From assembly GCA_030544235.1 (NCBI GenBank), contig CM060467.1, forward strand, positions 1,732,001-1,796,000: a DNA stretch of 64,000 bases, written 5' to 3'. This document shows, one piece after another, positions 1 to 11,778 of the stretch. Positions within the stretch are counted from its first letter, which is position 1. Each line of letters opens with the position of its first letter. The notes beneath the pieces are model-generated. The model worked only from the letters and a program-made list of their open reading frames with translations, did not search any database and had not been told where the DNA came from. This DNA comes from Lepturacanthus savala (taxonomy: Eukaryota; Chordata; Actinopteri; Scombriformes; Trichiuridae). Both the position numbers and the translations under genes were made by a program.

Positions 1-29
1 ATTTGCAGCGTCTACAAGCGAAGAGGCAG

Positions 30-185
30 ATAATTTAGCTTATTTCATGTTTTAGGGTTAGGGTTTCTCAAAAAAAACACCAAACTGACTCAAAACAGGA
101 AGAAAACTCGAAATTATCTGCCAGTAGAATGAGATAATTCTACTCAATATTGGTCTAATTGTACCAAAAACACGATATTTTCACC
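30..185. repeat. Family F interspersed repeat fragment
   Basis: AT-rich segment sharing phrases such as 'accaaactgactcaaa', 'ataattctactcaatattgg' and 'ctaattgtaccaaaaac' with segments near 20.6, 40.0, 44.25 and 57.6-57.8 kb. The best-delimited member of the family is the element at 37920-38323. It probably derives from a short non-autonomous DNA transposon. The two TTAGGG-like units near 51-66 are part of this stretch and are not telomeric. Confidence 0.5.
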
Positions 186-204
186 TGATAAGGTTTTAAT
201 TTTT

Positions 205-405
205 AGCAGTGTACATTAATCTGCAACTGGAGTCACTTGTAAGAAGAAAATGTCCAAATTCTCTGATTATTTCCTGATTTCTTTAGTCTTCTATAATAAA
301 CTGATGATCTTTGGATTGTGGACAAAAAAAAAGACATTTTCGGATGAACCTTCAGCTTTGGAAACACCATTTTATGAACCAAATAACTAACTAAAGCTGC
401 AGTGA
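205..405 (+). repeat. Family M MITE-like repeat, partial
   Basis: Contains the family core in order: 'aagaagaaaatgtccaaatt', 'gattatttcctg', 'ctgatgatctttgg', 'ttgtggacaaaaaaa' and 'gaaccaaataacta'. The same ordered blocks recur about 25 times in the window. The copy lacks a complete 5' terminus. Confidence 0.8.
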
Positions 406-1994
406 GTTTTTTTTTTTAATTTCTATTTTATTTTTTAAACCTTGTTGAGCCTCGGAGGCCATGCGGTTCTTTAATAACACCGATGTGAAAGCACGTACAG
501 AGGAGACTCCGACTGTATGCATCCTATATATCGCAGCGGGATTGCAGCAGGGTCCCTGGAGAAGATCAATTCGAGCCTTTATTAGATTATTACGGAAATC
601 TTATAAGTGCCGGATTATCCACGGAAGGTATTTATCTGTTTATCGAATGGATGGACTCATAACCTCCTCGGCGTCCTCTCTGGCTGTGTTTGAACATCGG
701 AGCGGGTTGATATGTTGATTTGGTTTCGCTGATATGATCCTAACGTCAACCTGTATAATCCATATTTTCCAGTGAAAGGATTAATCCGACTCGTCCAGTG
801 TTAAATGAAGGGGTCAAACAGAGCAAAAGACCCTTTTCTCTAATTCACTTGCTCATCCCCCCCCCTTTTCTTTTATTTTTTTCTTGATTGCTTATCAGCG
901 CTGTCTCTTCACTAATTAAAACCACACATGAAACAAGGGGGATTGTAGACAGACAAACACACACACATTGAAAGAGAGAGAGAGAGATAGGGGTAGAGAT
1001 AGAGATAGTTGGAGCTACAATTACCAGGCAGGCCTCTAGTGTCTCATTGGGTGTCTATTAAGAGGGGGGCCTGGCTCATTGTAATGATGGCAGAGTTTAA
1101 TTACTTCCACCCGGCGCCTGTTGTAAAACATGCTGATAAATGAGCCAACAGGACGGCACATCATTATTTTTCTATAGTGCCAGGCTGCTCGTACATGATT
1201 ATGAGAGAGCGGGAGGGAGGTTTCTCCCGGTACCTGCAGGAAAGAGCCTGAGAGCGAATTCACTGGCACAGCGGAAGGGGATAAAAACAAAAAAGTGAAA
1301 AAAAACAAGATGCATTCGTGTGTTTCTCTTCTGTTTGTACATGTGTACGAGCTGAGGGAGGTTTTTGATGGACCCATCAAAACTCAAAGCCTGTGCAATG
1401 ATGTCCAGCCCACCCGTTAGATGGATATATATTCACAGAAATATCCAGAAGAAACACAGGATTGCTACAGAACAGGCGTACTCTGCATCCCACAAACAAA
1501 TATACATATTCATAGTCATTAATTTTACACATTTTTAAGGAAGGGGGGCATATGCGGAGCCCCCCTCTCTGATTAATCGTGTTCCTCCTCCGCCATTATT
1601 AAATCCCCGAGGCAGATATCCTCCATACAATAAATCCCTCTCAGCCCGTGATTAATCAAAAAGGCGCGCAAACCCTAAGACTGGTGTGGTGGGCAGGTAG
1701 AGTTACGGTGCTAAATCATCTTTATTGCACGACGAGCAGGTTTATGCATGCGCTCAGGGTCCGGTGGCATGGCGGGGATGGAGTGTGTGTGGCGGCCCTG
1801 GCTTCTGGTCAAGCCAACCTCAGGGTCACACACACACATATAAACGCACACACACACATTTTGACCTTTGTGTCATTGATTCGCCAACACGACCAGGGCA
1901 CAAAGGTGGACGAGGTAGCAGCGAAATAGACCCAGTGATTAGAAAGACTTCACTGTCCCATTGATAACTTTTACCAATCGTTCTCCTAAACCGG
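406..1994. other. Single-copy noncoding block, candidate regulatory DNA
   Basis: No coding signature; the open frames are short and compositionally ordinary. The stretches around 1036-1400 and 1530-1780 have mixed GC, little low-complexity DNA and several TAAT/ATTA cores, and they match nothing else in the window. That is what a conserved noncoding element would look like, but conservation cannot be tested here. Simple repeats inside are a GA-rich run near 970-1012 and a (CA)n tract at about 1828-1858. Confidence 0.4.
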
Positions 1995-2480
1995 AGTTAA
2001 TCAACTAATCATTGCAGCTCTTTATTTGGTTCATAATATGGTTAAAAAGGTGGCTCCAAAGCTAAGATTCAACCTAAAATGTCTTTTTTTTGTCCAGAAC
2101 AGCAGTCTACAATCCAAGATATTTTCACCTGATAATATTTTTGAAGTTTCTATTAATCTGCAACTGTTTTGATAATTGGTTATTGAAAAGAAAATGTCCA
2201 AATTCTCTGGTTCCAGCAACCAAATGACTAATTAGAGCAATGATTAGTCGATTAATCGATTAATTGCCAACTGTCTCATTAATCTGCAACTATTTTGACA
2301 ATCGATTAGAGCCAAGAAGAAAATGTCCAAATTCTCTGGTTCCAGCTTCTCTTCTCTGATTATTTCCTGGTTTCTTTAGTCTCTATAATAGTAAACTGAT
2401 GATCTTTGGGTTGTGGACTGTTGTTCTGGACAAAAAAAGTCTTTTTCGGTTGAATCTTCAGCTTTGGGTCAACCTGTTTA
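1995..2480. repeat. Family M cluster, one inverted and two direct partial copies
   Basis: 1995-2130 reads as the reverse complement of the family ('attcaacctaaaatgtcttt' next to a 'ttgcagctct' end). About 2150-2240 and 2270-2480 read forward with 'gaaaatgtccaaattctctg' and 'aaactgatgatctttgggtt'. Several truncated copies adjoining like this suggest repeated insertion of the family into itself. Confidence 0.75.
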
Positions 2481-3764
2481 CCCGCCTCTGCTTGTAGCAT
2501 CAATCGTCGTCTCCTCCCAATTAGCAGTAGGTCAAACCTATGATAATAGTGGGTTACATCATTAAAATGGGTCCCTCCCTCTTGCTGCTGACTTTGTGGG
2601 GGAGCAGAGGAGATTCTACAAGACCCAGGTTTCCCAGAGAACCTCAATTAACCTGAATGATTAGCTGTAGCCGTGTAGCACACCTCGGTAGCTTGACATT
2701 TCTCAACCAAGCTAATATTAGCATAGTGACTTCCTTCTATCATGTTGCACTTCATCACTGTCCTTTTTTTTTTTTTTACCAGGGGGAGGTCTTGCTCGTC
2801 CTATTGACCGAAAATGACAATGTTTGGAATATCGGGAGCCTTGTTGTTTCCGTTTAGCAGAAGAAGTGCTGATGCTAATTTGGTGGTTGCATAATGAGTT
2901 TTACATGTATTTGATTAATAGGGTGGCGGTACGGCGGCAGCATACAGCGGCGCGTGGTTTAACTTCACCTTATGTTAAATACTAATTGATTCCAATGCAT
3001 TTTTAATCACGTACTAATTGGCGATTACACTTTTAAAACATGCTCTGTTGCTGCTCTGGCAGAATCACAGGGTTGCTGAGTGTGAAGATGGGAGTTTAAA
3101 GGGCATAGTCTTCTTCGCATCCACAACTAAATGTCACAGTTGTCTGTTAATGTGTCAACCAAATCAAACATGCACAGTGGTCGAGGGATGCTAAGTGACA
3201 GGTGACCTTGGTGGCGTGATGGAAGACTGGGCTGGTATTTGAGCCCTCTGATCTTGGAGTGGGAAACCCTGTCTGGTCCTGTCGAGAGATGTATGCCCAA
3301 CCAATTAGACATGAAATGGCAGTGACACTCACACTCCACTTATCAAAACACTCTTCAAGTGTGTTAATGAATTCAAATATGCTCGCGCGCTTCAAACGGA
3401 CAGACGGCGGGGGGATATGCCAAACTCAGTTTATTTCTATCTAGGTCAACATGTGTGACAATTGTTGCAGGGTTCAAAAAAGGTTCTATTTCAGATATAT
3501 GACCTTATCAAGACATATGACCTTACACAGAAAGATCCAGCCACCCTCTTATACTCGTTGAATAAAAAAAACTTTAACGGGACCTCGATTAACTACAAAG
3601 AAAATAACACAAAGACTATGAGCTCGTTGAATGTCATGGTTCAAACCGGTTATACTGACTCAAAAAACAATGAACGTCTTTGCTGGATGGTACATTTCTG
3701 TTAAAAATTGGGTTGCAAAAGTTTGCATGTCACAGAAAAACCCAGTCCTACGATACCAGTTAAA
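2481..3764. other. Noncoding block without recognised repeats
   Basis: No gene or repeat family recognised. 2481-2660 has mixed composition and looks single-copy, with 12 T in a row near 2765. The remainder is moderately AT-rich. Open frames here are short and without recognisable domains. Confidence 0.4.
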
Positions 3765-4205
3765 CGCAAGACATGTCACAGTGAGCATGGAAACTCTAGA
3801 GCTTCGATCTGGTTCTGGTTCTGGTCTCGGTTCTGGTCCAAGTTCAGATAAGCAGCCAAAATCTGAACAAATGACTGGAAGAAAATGAGTAAATCAACAT
3901 CAGAAACACTGGACTGTAGCCCACCATCAGTGGTTGAAGATTGATTGATTGATTACAAAACCTGTAATAATTAGATTATATATTTTTCATAATTTTTAAA
4001 TTTTCAGAATCTTAAATGGCAAATATCAAATGGAGTTATGTTTTATTTATCATCTCAAATACATTTTAGACTTGTTTTTTAAAGAAACATCTCGATAAAG
4101 CACATGTCAAACATGTTCCAGCGAGTACAGAAACTCTGGAGCTGTTGGCGGTTCTGGTCCTGGTCCTGGTCCTGGTTCTGATTCAGATCCTGGTTCTGGT
4201 TCGGA
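3765..4205 (+). repeat. Duplicated segment carrying GGTTCT-type hexanucleotide minisatellite
   Basis: Two related segments, about 3770-3850 and 4105-4205, share 'agacatgtcacagtgagcat'-like flanks ('cacatgtcaaacatgttcca' in the second) and 'gaaactctggag'. Each then runs into degenerate GGTTCT/GGTCCT hexamers. The intervening DNA is AT-rich. This looks like a local duplication with independent hexamer expansion. The repeat reads as Gly/Ser in one frame (GSGSGLGSG), but nothing supports a gene. Confidence 0.55.
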
Positions 4206-5080
4206 AACAGCTTTGCCAGGTGGGAAATACGGGATTATCATACTAGAGACTCAAAATTATCATAATTTTCCACTGATGCTCTATAGTAAAATATCAAAAA
4301 TCTAATTTATTGTAACTGATAAAGGTGTAGGAAGCATTTTGATGTTATTTCCTTTGTTCTGGAGCCTTTTAACATGTGTTTTGACCCTTTGATCTTGAAA
4401 AGAAGATTATGTTTATATCAGTTTATAAAATGAACCATGTTTGGACACTGTTTCCACAGATAAACTCCTCTTAAATTATACCCTTCCTCTCTTTCCTGGA
4501 ATATTTTTGTATGTTGTGTGGTAGAAGTTTTTTTTCTTCATAAACGTTGCTGATTGGAGTTGTGCAACGTCGTGGAGTTTCATCACTTTAGATTTTATGT
4601 GTTATTCTTTTGGCTCGTTTCTGCGGTTTGGATAATGGCTGTAAAGTGTTGTTATAAGTATTGTGTAATAACTTCAGTAGGGTAATACCAGTGAATAGAA
4701 ATGATCCAGAAGAATTACAAAAACCTGTAATTACTTAGTCCCACCACTAGTATTAATTCATTATTTCCTATTCTTCCAGCATGTTGGACATTCTCCATCA
4801 ATGGACGACTCTCAGATCACCTGGTCGGGTCGTGTGTGAGGCGTCTGACCTCACACACACACACACACACACCTGCCCCCCCACCTCCGACATCTATTAC
4901 TGGGCCCCACAGTGTTCCATAATGTTCTGAGTAGTCAAGCATATAAATAAAGGTGAAGCAAAATGACTGCCTCTGTCTTGACAGAAGTGCTGAACCACAA
5001 AGAACACCTTGAAGGGCATGTTAACTGTCAATAGAGTTCTGTGTAAGCCCCCTTCAATTAACATAAAACTAAACAGCTCC
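4206..5080. other. AT-rich noncoding DNA with a CA microsatellite
   Basis: No gene or family recognised. A (CA)n tract of about 10 units lies at roughly 4852-4873 after 'tgaggcgtctgacct'. The rest is ordinary AT-rich fish intergenic sequence. Confidence 0.4.
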
Positions 5081-6520
5081 CCAGTTAGCCGCTATATAAC
5101 CCTGGCGCTGTCTCCCCTCACCCGTTCGCTATTTTACCCCCTCCACCTCCACCTCCACCACCCCCCTACAGTGTTGTTGGCTGCCGTCATGCAGTCTAGC
5201 CGCCGAAGAGGCAGTAAACAACATCTCACCATGTACTTGCACAAACACGCATAATGATATTCTACACACACACATACACGAAATTCAAATACACACCGCC
5301 GCGCAGTCCACAGCAAATTGCAAATGCCGCGCTCGCACACACACACATGCACAGATTTGAAAAAAATCCCATTTACTGTGATGCTACGTGACTGAACATC
5401 GCTAGCGTAGCGTAGCTTACCCCTCTCTCTCTCTCTCTCGCTCTCTCTCAGGTCCGTGGTAATGCTGCATGAGATTTGTGATGCAGCTGAGGGGGGGGTT
5501 AGATGCATATGGAAAAGGCCCCGGCGCTCAGATCTCTCGGTCATGCACCTCCATTAGGCCCCGCCGCCGCTCACCCCGCTATCCAAACTGCTCAGCGGTC
5601 GGCCGTATGCCCGAGCACAGAGACCGGAAACAGGCTAGCGATCACGCTGCATATCGCCGGGAAGAGGCCTATCTGTCTTTCTAATTAGGATGTGTGAGTA
5701 GGCTGCAGGGACATAACTGCAGGCTCAAAATAACAACAAAAAGAAGGAGTGTAGGATCTCGCTGATTTGGGGTCTGCAAAAAGTGTAACTCTGTTTTTAA
5801 AACTAATGGAGCGTTCCTTTATAGGATTTCATCTACAGTGGAGTATTTCATCAGAGCGTCTAAGAATCAAAACCCCTAATCTAAAGAGGATAATTTGCCC
5901 TAAAGACACACGGAAGGATGAGAATCCAACCCACTGTTCGCTGAATAGCCCCCTAATGTGTTTGGGTTTGGAGATAACGCGCGGTAAATACCGCCATTCT
6001 TCTGCTCATCACAAAAAAAAAAAGAAAAAAAGAAAAGGAAATCCAATGGCAGCTTTCACATTTGCTTCCCATCACCGGTGATTTTCTGGGGAGGCGTTAT
6101 TCGTGCTGCTCTGTTGTAATTGTCTAGGTTTTTTCTTTTTTCTTGCAGAGGGCCACTCATCCTTCGTTCGCCTGCCAGCACACATGCGTATTTGTGGCGG
6201 TGAAACTAACATGCTTAGTTGTTGTTTTCCTGCATCACCATTCTTCTAAGGGGACTTAGTTCTGGTGGTGAATTTGCTCCCTTTTTCGCACCCGCAGCGA
6301 TGTGCCATGTCTCTGCAAAAAGAAGCAGGGAGGAGGGCATCAGCTGGCATCAGATGGCAGCCATTCTTCATTTTTTCTGTGGGCGCCCCTGTGTGTTTCC
6401 GGGGGTGGTTGCTATCCACTTTTTTTTTGTTGATTTTCCTTAATTCCTTCCTTTAACCCCCATATATACAACGCGTTTGTGTGCACAAACATCACTCACT
6501 CGGGGAAAAACAGGCCTGCT
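5081..6520. other. Single-copy noncoding block, candidate regulatory DNA
   Basis: Mixed GC with many CpGs around 5300-5690, a (CT)n run near 5420-5452, an A/G-rich run near 6010-6037, and no match elsewhere in the window. Open frames of up to 136 codons run through CA- and CT-rich sequence and show no domain. Stretches 5480-5690 and 5820-6090 are the most complex and the best candidates for conserved elements. Confidence 0.4.
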
Positions 6521-6524
6521 CGCT

Positions 6525-7640
6525 TTACTAAAGAAAGAATATTCTTGTCTTTATCTGGGAATGAAATCACAAGTTTGTTTAAAACACAAAATCTGAACTG
6601 AATCAGTGACTAGAGGTGAAAAAGAGGGAGGCAACAAAAACATCGCTCCATCCTCCACATATTCTGCAATAAATGGTACAAATGGACTTTAAATGATATG
6701 AAACCAAGTGACTCATGCCAAAAATTGTTTGTCACTGAATTATCATTGTTTTTTTTGTGTCAAAAAACACACAAAATCATGATTTTTGTAAAAAAAAAAT
6801 GGTATAAATGGATTTTAAATAACAAGAATCCAACATGAACACACTGTACATTTATAGAGACTTGATGAATGCTTCTTAAAACTGTATTTTAAAGGTTTTT
6901 ACTTTCTCATCTTGCCAAATATTAGTTATCACCCCAAAACACAAAGAACGGTCAGTGACTAGAGATGTAAAAGAGACAAATGGTTTCTATTCATTTCAAT
7001 GGAAGTTGCTCGTCTGGTGCATACACCAAAAAAGATCCTGACTTCTGGGATTATTTCTGTTATGTGACCCATAGAGACAGTAGAGTCACCTCCCATGATG
7101 CTCTGGGGCAATGAGAAATAAATAATATAAATAAATGGGTATCGGGACTTTTCCGGTGCTTTTCTGGCCATTTTGAAAGGTTTTTGATGGATAAAATGTC
7201 CAGATTTAAAAATCTAGAACATAAAGATTGGATAGTCTTATAGCTGGGGGTGTCCTGTCAACAGTTTTACAGGCTTCTCTTTTACTATTGTGCTTTTTGA
7301 ACTGAGATCAGTGACTAGAGGTTAAAGAAGAGACGTTAAAGGCGACAATAAAGTGGCTCATCCTATTTCCACCCGGCTGATCCCTTTAGTGCGGCACGCT
7401 GGTTTTTAGGTTTGTGGACAAACGTCGCTGAGATGCTTTCTAGGCTTGTTGCATTAGTCCAGAAAGAATAATCTGGAATTAAGACACAAGTTTGTTTAAA
7501 ACACAAAAACCAAACTGTGCTCAGGGACTAGAGGTGAAAAAGAGACGTTAAAGGCGACAAAAAGGTCGCTCATCCTATTGCCGCCCGGCCTTATCCCTTT
7601 AGCGGCGCGCTGTTTTTTTTTTTTAGGTTTTTTGCGGCGT
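6525..7640 (+). repeat. Local repeat cluster around a 'cagtgactagaggt' motif
   Basis: The motif 'cagtgactagaggtgaaaaa' or a close variant occurs near 6605, 6954, 7309 and 7524. The last two copies share a longer tract: 'gagacgttaaaggcgacaa', 'gctcatcctatt', 'atccctttag' and 'aggttt', about 110 bp in all, with extra 5' homology ('acaagtttgtttaaaacac') between the 6.57 and 7.49 kb copies. This is local duplication over about 1.1 kb. The 6680-6910 portion resembles 23235-23340, so part of it is interspersed. Confidence 0.6.
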
Positions 7641-8330
7641 GAAATTCTGCTAAGCGTGGTCGGGAGCCGCGGAACATGGAACACGGATGAGCCGGGATTA
7701 GGGAGGCCCAGAGCCCTCCCTTCATCTGCTCCTCGTAGGGGGAGTCTGTGATCTGGATGGGCGACACATGCCTGTCGACGTCTGCTGGAGACGCCGCCAC
7801 ACGCCATCGCTGCAAATCCTCCCCACCACCACCTCCCCTGATGGAAAACTCCTGTTGAATTACTACACAAAACCCACTGGTGTAATAGCTGTGTAGTAAA
7901 TGTGTAATCTATTCACCACTCATCACACAACAGTAGAGTTTAGTAGTGAAACAGTAGCGTTCAAGACAAGACAGTTCAAGAGCATTTAATAATGATTCTG
8001 CAGTGATTTTACTACTTGCTCCAGAAACACTACATATATTTTAAATAGTCATCAATAAGAGTTTTCTAGTTGTCTCTGTTAAAGAAGAACTGGTAGTTTA
8101 CCTCAAAAAATGACTGATTTACTATTAGTTACTATTTACTATTCGATTCTATGCAGCTTTTTGTTGTTTTTGTCACTTTCCTAATCATTTTTGAATAATT
8201 TGATAACATCTGATGGGTGAAAATATGACTATCATCAAATTATTGTCTTATTTTCAGTAGTATATAATCAGTAACCAGTATTATCTAATAATAAACAATA
8301 TATAATAATAATTATACATCTTTCTAATAT
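7641..8330. other. Noncoding block, GC-rich start then AT-rich
   Basis: 7641-7860 is GC-balanced with a clean open frame on the minus strand, but there is no donor-type splice site near its end, so I do not call an exon. 7861-8330 is rich in AGTAGT/ACTACT words similar to those inside the neighbouring element at 8334-9053 and may be a diverged extension of it. Confidence 0.35.
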
Positions 8331-8333
8331 TTA

Positions 8334-9053
8334 GTCCCTTATGAAAAATCATTATTGAATCACTTCTGATCATTACTCCTAAATATATACAAAAAAATAC
8401 CATTTCACGACTTGTTTACTATTAGTAAATGTAGTGATTTATGTAGTTATTTCAATAGTAATAAGTAGAGAATACTACTGATAATTACTACATAATGATA
8501 ATTAATTACTTCAGCCTCATTATTGGCTTTTTGGGAAAGTTCTATACAATAACTCCTTCACATTCATTATTATTATTATTATATTTTGTTATTTTTATAT
8601 ACTACTGGTTAAAGGGATAGTTCGCCTCTATAAAATGACTTTTTTCTATGGATTACTCATGTATGGAGACGATAATTTGACGATAGTCATGGTCTCACTT
8701 AGAAATTTCACTGTTTTTTTCAATGCATATAACTTTAAACTAATGATAAATCCACTCTATACATTGCTAATGTGGTAAATGACTATTCTGGCAGCAAATG
8801 TCTGGTTTTTGGTGCATCAATATCTATGGATATCTATCAGTGGATAAAGGCACATTTCCAGGATTTTTTAAATGGTATTTGTTTGCTATTGCAACACATA
8901 GTGATTTATGTCGTCATTTCAATAGTAATGAGTAGAGAATTGGCCTGATTCACTACTGATAATTACTGTCATGACACCTGCGTCATGAGTAGTGTATAGA
9001 TTTACTACACAACCACTAGTAGTGATCAGTAGTGTTTTTTCATAAGGGTCTAT
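8334..9053. mobile_element. Composite MITE-like element with CCCTTATGAAAAA ends
   Basis: The left end reads 'cccttatgaaaaa' and continues 'cttctgatcattactcc'. The right end is the reverse complement ('ttttttcataagggtc' preceded by an 'actactgatcactact' equivalent), giving terminal inverted repeats of roughly 35 bp with mismatches. Inside, a segment of about 90-100 bp is present twice in direct orientation (about 8405-8491 and 8870-8968). It flanks DNA that belongs to another family (8605-8865). Confidence 0.55.
8660..8865 (-). repeat. Partial Tc1-type MITE, nested
   Basis: The reverse complement matches the 3' half of the element at 18254-18684. Shared blocks include 'gatattgatgcaccaaaaa', 'agaatagtcattta', 'agagtggattta', 'attagtttaaagttatatgc' and 'atttctaagtgagacca'. 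The 5' half is missing. It sits between the two direct repeats of the 8.33-9.05 kb element. Confidence 0.7.
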
Positions 9054-9660
9054 ACCAAATCCCCGTCTTTATCTCCCCTCCCGCTCCCTCTCCACATGAC
9101 TGTGTCCTCACTGTGATCTCGTCACGTCTGGAGCCAGCGTTGGACCACTTATCCCGCCGTATCTGCTGTTTTTTTGCGGTTTTTGCCCGGTCTTACGTGA
9201 AATAACTTACGGCGAGGCGCGTGGTTGTGAATTTATTGTCGTGGAACATCTCGCTCTTTGTGTGTCAAGGGCCCCGTTGGCGTCCTCCTCTCCCGCGTCC
9301 CCGTCCTTAAGGCCGGTCCGTACTCGGCAACGCTTTTCATCCGCGGTCAATACCTATTGAGCTGCTCATGAAAGGGAAATGACAGCTAGTTCATAACTTC
9401 CAAGGCTGATCGATAAGTACCTGCACAGGCTCAACTCCTTCCTGAATCACTCTCTCCTCTCCAAGAACTCGTCCCTCACAGCCCGACACGCCGGATTGAA
9501 AATAAAACCCAGAAATTTAATCGTCTTCGTCAGGATTACGACGATAGAAAAAAGAAGCTGTTATTTATACTTGACCTTTTCACAGGTGATAAACTGTTAC
9601 ACAGGTGATCCAGGAACAAATGTAAATCCAATGAACCCTCTGTTGCATTAAATATTGCGT
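9054..9660. other. Single-copy noncoding block, candidate regulatory DNA
   Basis: GC-balanced with many CpGs (about 9120-9330) and no match elsewhere in the window. The stretch around 9330-9420 has complex single-copy sequence. No open frame with a recognisable domain. Confidence 0.4.
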
Positions 9661-9689
9661 TAAATATTTTATTTGGTGCAAATTTTCCA

Positions 9690-9910
9690 AAATTCAGAAT
9701 AAAAAACACCTTCTGTCATGAGACAGTGATGCTCACATGTCAAATGTCCATGAGCAAACAGGATATCCTGGTCATGTGACCTTAGAAATTGTATGTCCTT
9801 CAAAATAAAAGCCCCCTTTTCACACCCTACCTGTAAAAATATAGATTCATATCACAGCTTTTTAGATAAATGACGATGAAGTAATTGTTGCCATATAACA
9901 ACACCATACA
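9690..9910 (+). repeat. Family D interspersed repeat
   Basis: Shares ordered blocks with the reverse complement of 47825-48030: 'aggatatcctggtcatgtga', 'ttcaaaataaaagccccctt', 'gtatgtcctt', 'tatcacagctttt' and 'attgttgccatat'. The two copies lie in opposite orientation about 38 kb apart. The class is not recognised; it is probably a non-autonomous DNA transposon. Confidence 0.65.
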
Positions 9911-10513
9911 ATAGATTAGGTTAAGTAGGTTTATATGAAAGTTGTGAAATGCTTAACACGATATATTTGTGATTTTAAGAACTATAAATCATCTTAATTT
10001 AGTTTTATATCTTCTCTCTCAAGCTTTGCTTTAGTAATATTAATATTTATATTAATGAGCATAAACAGGGGTGGGTGGTGACTGTATATCTGTGACATCA
10101 CAACTTTACTGAAGTCCTGACAGCTAGTTTTTAAGGCTCAGAGTATTTTTAGACCTTTCTTAGAAGCATAAATAAAATAGAGCCACATTTTTTATGATAT
10201 GGGACCTTTAAGGTGTTAAATCATCTACATAGTCTGATTCATATCTCATGAATTTGTGCACAGGTTTGAAAAGGCCTGAACAATCGATTGTTTTAGATCC
10301 AAAATTCTGATTTCTCAAAGCTAATTCTTAACTTTAGTTTTCCTTCTTGCATCAGAGTTATGGTATTTATTGTTTTAATGACATGAAGTAAGATTCTATG
10401 ATGCCAGTAAACGTTGTGCAGTGAAGAAAATCATGAATGAAATAGAAATCGCAAAATATCTGCCAGGAAAAATCACTCCATTCAATTTTTTCAGCCCTAA
10501 AATTGTTCAGCCC

Positions 10514-10515
<2 letters not shown>
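9911..10515. repeat. AT-rich DNA with an interspersed fragment
   Basis: About 10085-10215 contains 'gacatcacaact', 'taaggctcag' and a 'gatatgggacctttaa' end. Similar words occur at 38850-38990 ('atgacatcacaaa', 'gatataggacctttaa') and at 52490-52545, so this is a common interspersed repeat. The remainder is AT-rich without recognised features. Confidence 0.4.
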
Positions 10516-10585
<70 letters not shown>

Positions 10586-10586
10586 T
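10516..10586. repeat. Compound (TA)n(TG)n(TA)n microsatellite
   Basis: A run of alternating TA of about 40 bp, then about 14 bp of TG, then about 17 bp of TA. The two TA blocks are complementary to each other and to themselves, so the tract can fold into a hairpin. Confidence 0.95.
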
Positions 10587-10935
10587 CTGCTAGTGTGAGA
10601 AATGAAGAACAGCTGAACTTTACACAGTGTTGTGACTTGCTCAGTGAACTCAGGTGAAGTGTTTGATCCTGTATATCCACGGTGAGTCATGGAGGGAAGA
10701 TGTAGATGAAGGAACGGGGTTAAGAGGGATTTTCAACAACTGGGATTATTGATCCTGAGCTGCTCAATATAAGTCAGCTGAAACTAATATTTTCTACATT
10801 ACACCGTGTATAAAACGTGCGTTTATTGGTCTGTATATGTTACGTGTGTGAGTGTAAACAGCGATAAATCCACTTCTCTATTCTGTTCTTTCTATTTTCC
10901 ACATGTGCTTTGCTGTATTTCTGAACCATGACCAT
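10587..10935. other. Noncoding DNA without recognised features
   Basis: Ordinary AT-rich sequence between a microsatellite and a family M cluster. No gene or repeat was identified. Confidence 0.4.
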
Positions 10936-10939
10936 TAAC

Positions 10940-11485
10940 AGTTGTTTTAATTATTGATTAGTTGGCGATTATTACATTAATCAGCAACTATAACAGTTTC
11001 TTTAGTCTGTATAATAATAAACTGATGATCTTTCGGTTGTGGACAAAAAAAGACGTTTTAGGTTGAATCTTCAGCTTTGAGGAAACACTGATTCACATTT
11101 TACACCATTTAATGAACCAAACAACTAATTAGAGCAATGATTAGTTGATTAATCAATTAATCAATTTGCATTATTTTTCAGAAGAAAATGTCCAAATTCT
11201 CTGGTTCGATTTTTGACTTTAATATGAAAAATGATGAATATTAAAGATATTGAGTAAAAAGCAAAAAAGACATAAGTTAAACATATTAAACAAGTCAATT
11301 AGAGCTGCAATGATTAGTTTTGACAATCGATTATTGATCAATGTCTAAATTCTCTGGTTCCAGCTTCTCTTCTCTGATTATTTCCTGGTTTCTTTAGTCT
11401 CTATAATAGTAAACTGATGATCTTTGGGTTGTGGACTGTTGGACATTTTAGGTTGAATCTTCAGCTTTTGGGAAACACTGATCGG
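10940..11485 (+). repeat. Family M cluster, two or three forward copies
   Basis: Cores at about 10990-11110 and 11290-11485 carry 'aaactgatgatctttcggtt' or 'aaactgatgatctttgggtt', 'ttaggttgaatcttcagctt' and 'gaaccaaacaactaattaga'. A third fragment at 11140-11215 has 'agaagaaaatgtccaaattc'. Confidence 0.8.
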
Positions 11486-11527
11486 TCACAACAAAGGTTT
11501 GCAGCCCTCAAATAAAAACACACACTA

Positions 11528-11528
<1 letters not shown>

Positions 11529-11558
<30 letters not shown>
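11529..11558. repeat. (CA)n microsatellite
   Basis: About 14 CA units, uninterrupted. Confidence 0.95.
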
Positions 11559-11559
<1 letters not shown>

Positions 11560-11734
11560 CCCCTGAGTCCAGAGATGTCGACACAGAAGACTTTGAGGGC
11601 AGAAGCTCGGGAGAAGCGGAATAAGGAAGGTGGCGGGAGGAGGAGGAATAAAGGAGAAATATCTTTGCTTACTTTCTGAAACATGAGAAAAGAAAAGCCC
11701 TCCCTCGGACTTTGTCGAGGTCCGGTTTTTCCGC

Positions 11735-11778
<44 letters not shown>

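Noticed and set aside
51..66. TTAGGG-like repeats considered as interstitial telomere
   Set aside because: Only about two units, inside a family F repeat fragment.
5134..5544. 136-codon minus-strand frame
   Set aside because: Passes through CA- and CT-repeats (Cys/Val/Arg-rich); no domain.
7591..7815. Minus-strand frame containing DVDRHVSPIQITDSPYEEQ, preceded by a TTTGCAG acceptor-like site
   Set aside because: No GT donor follows within the open part, the acceptor has a poor pyrimidine tract, the sequence runs into a poly-A-rich stretch, and I recognise no protein family.
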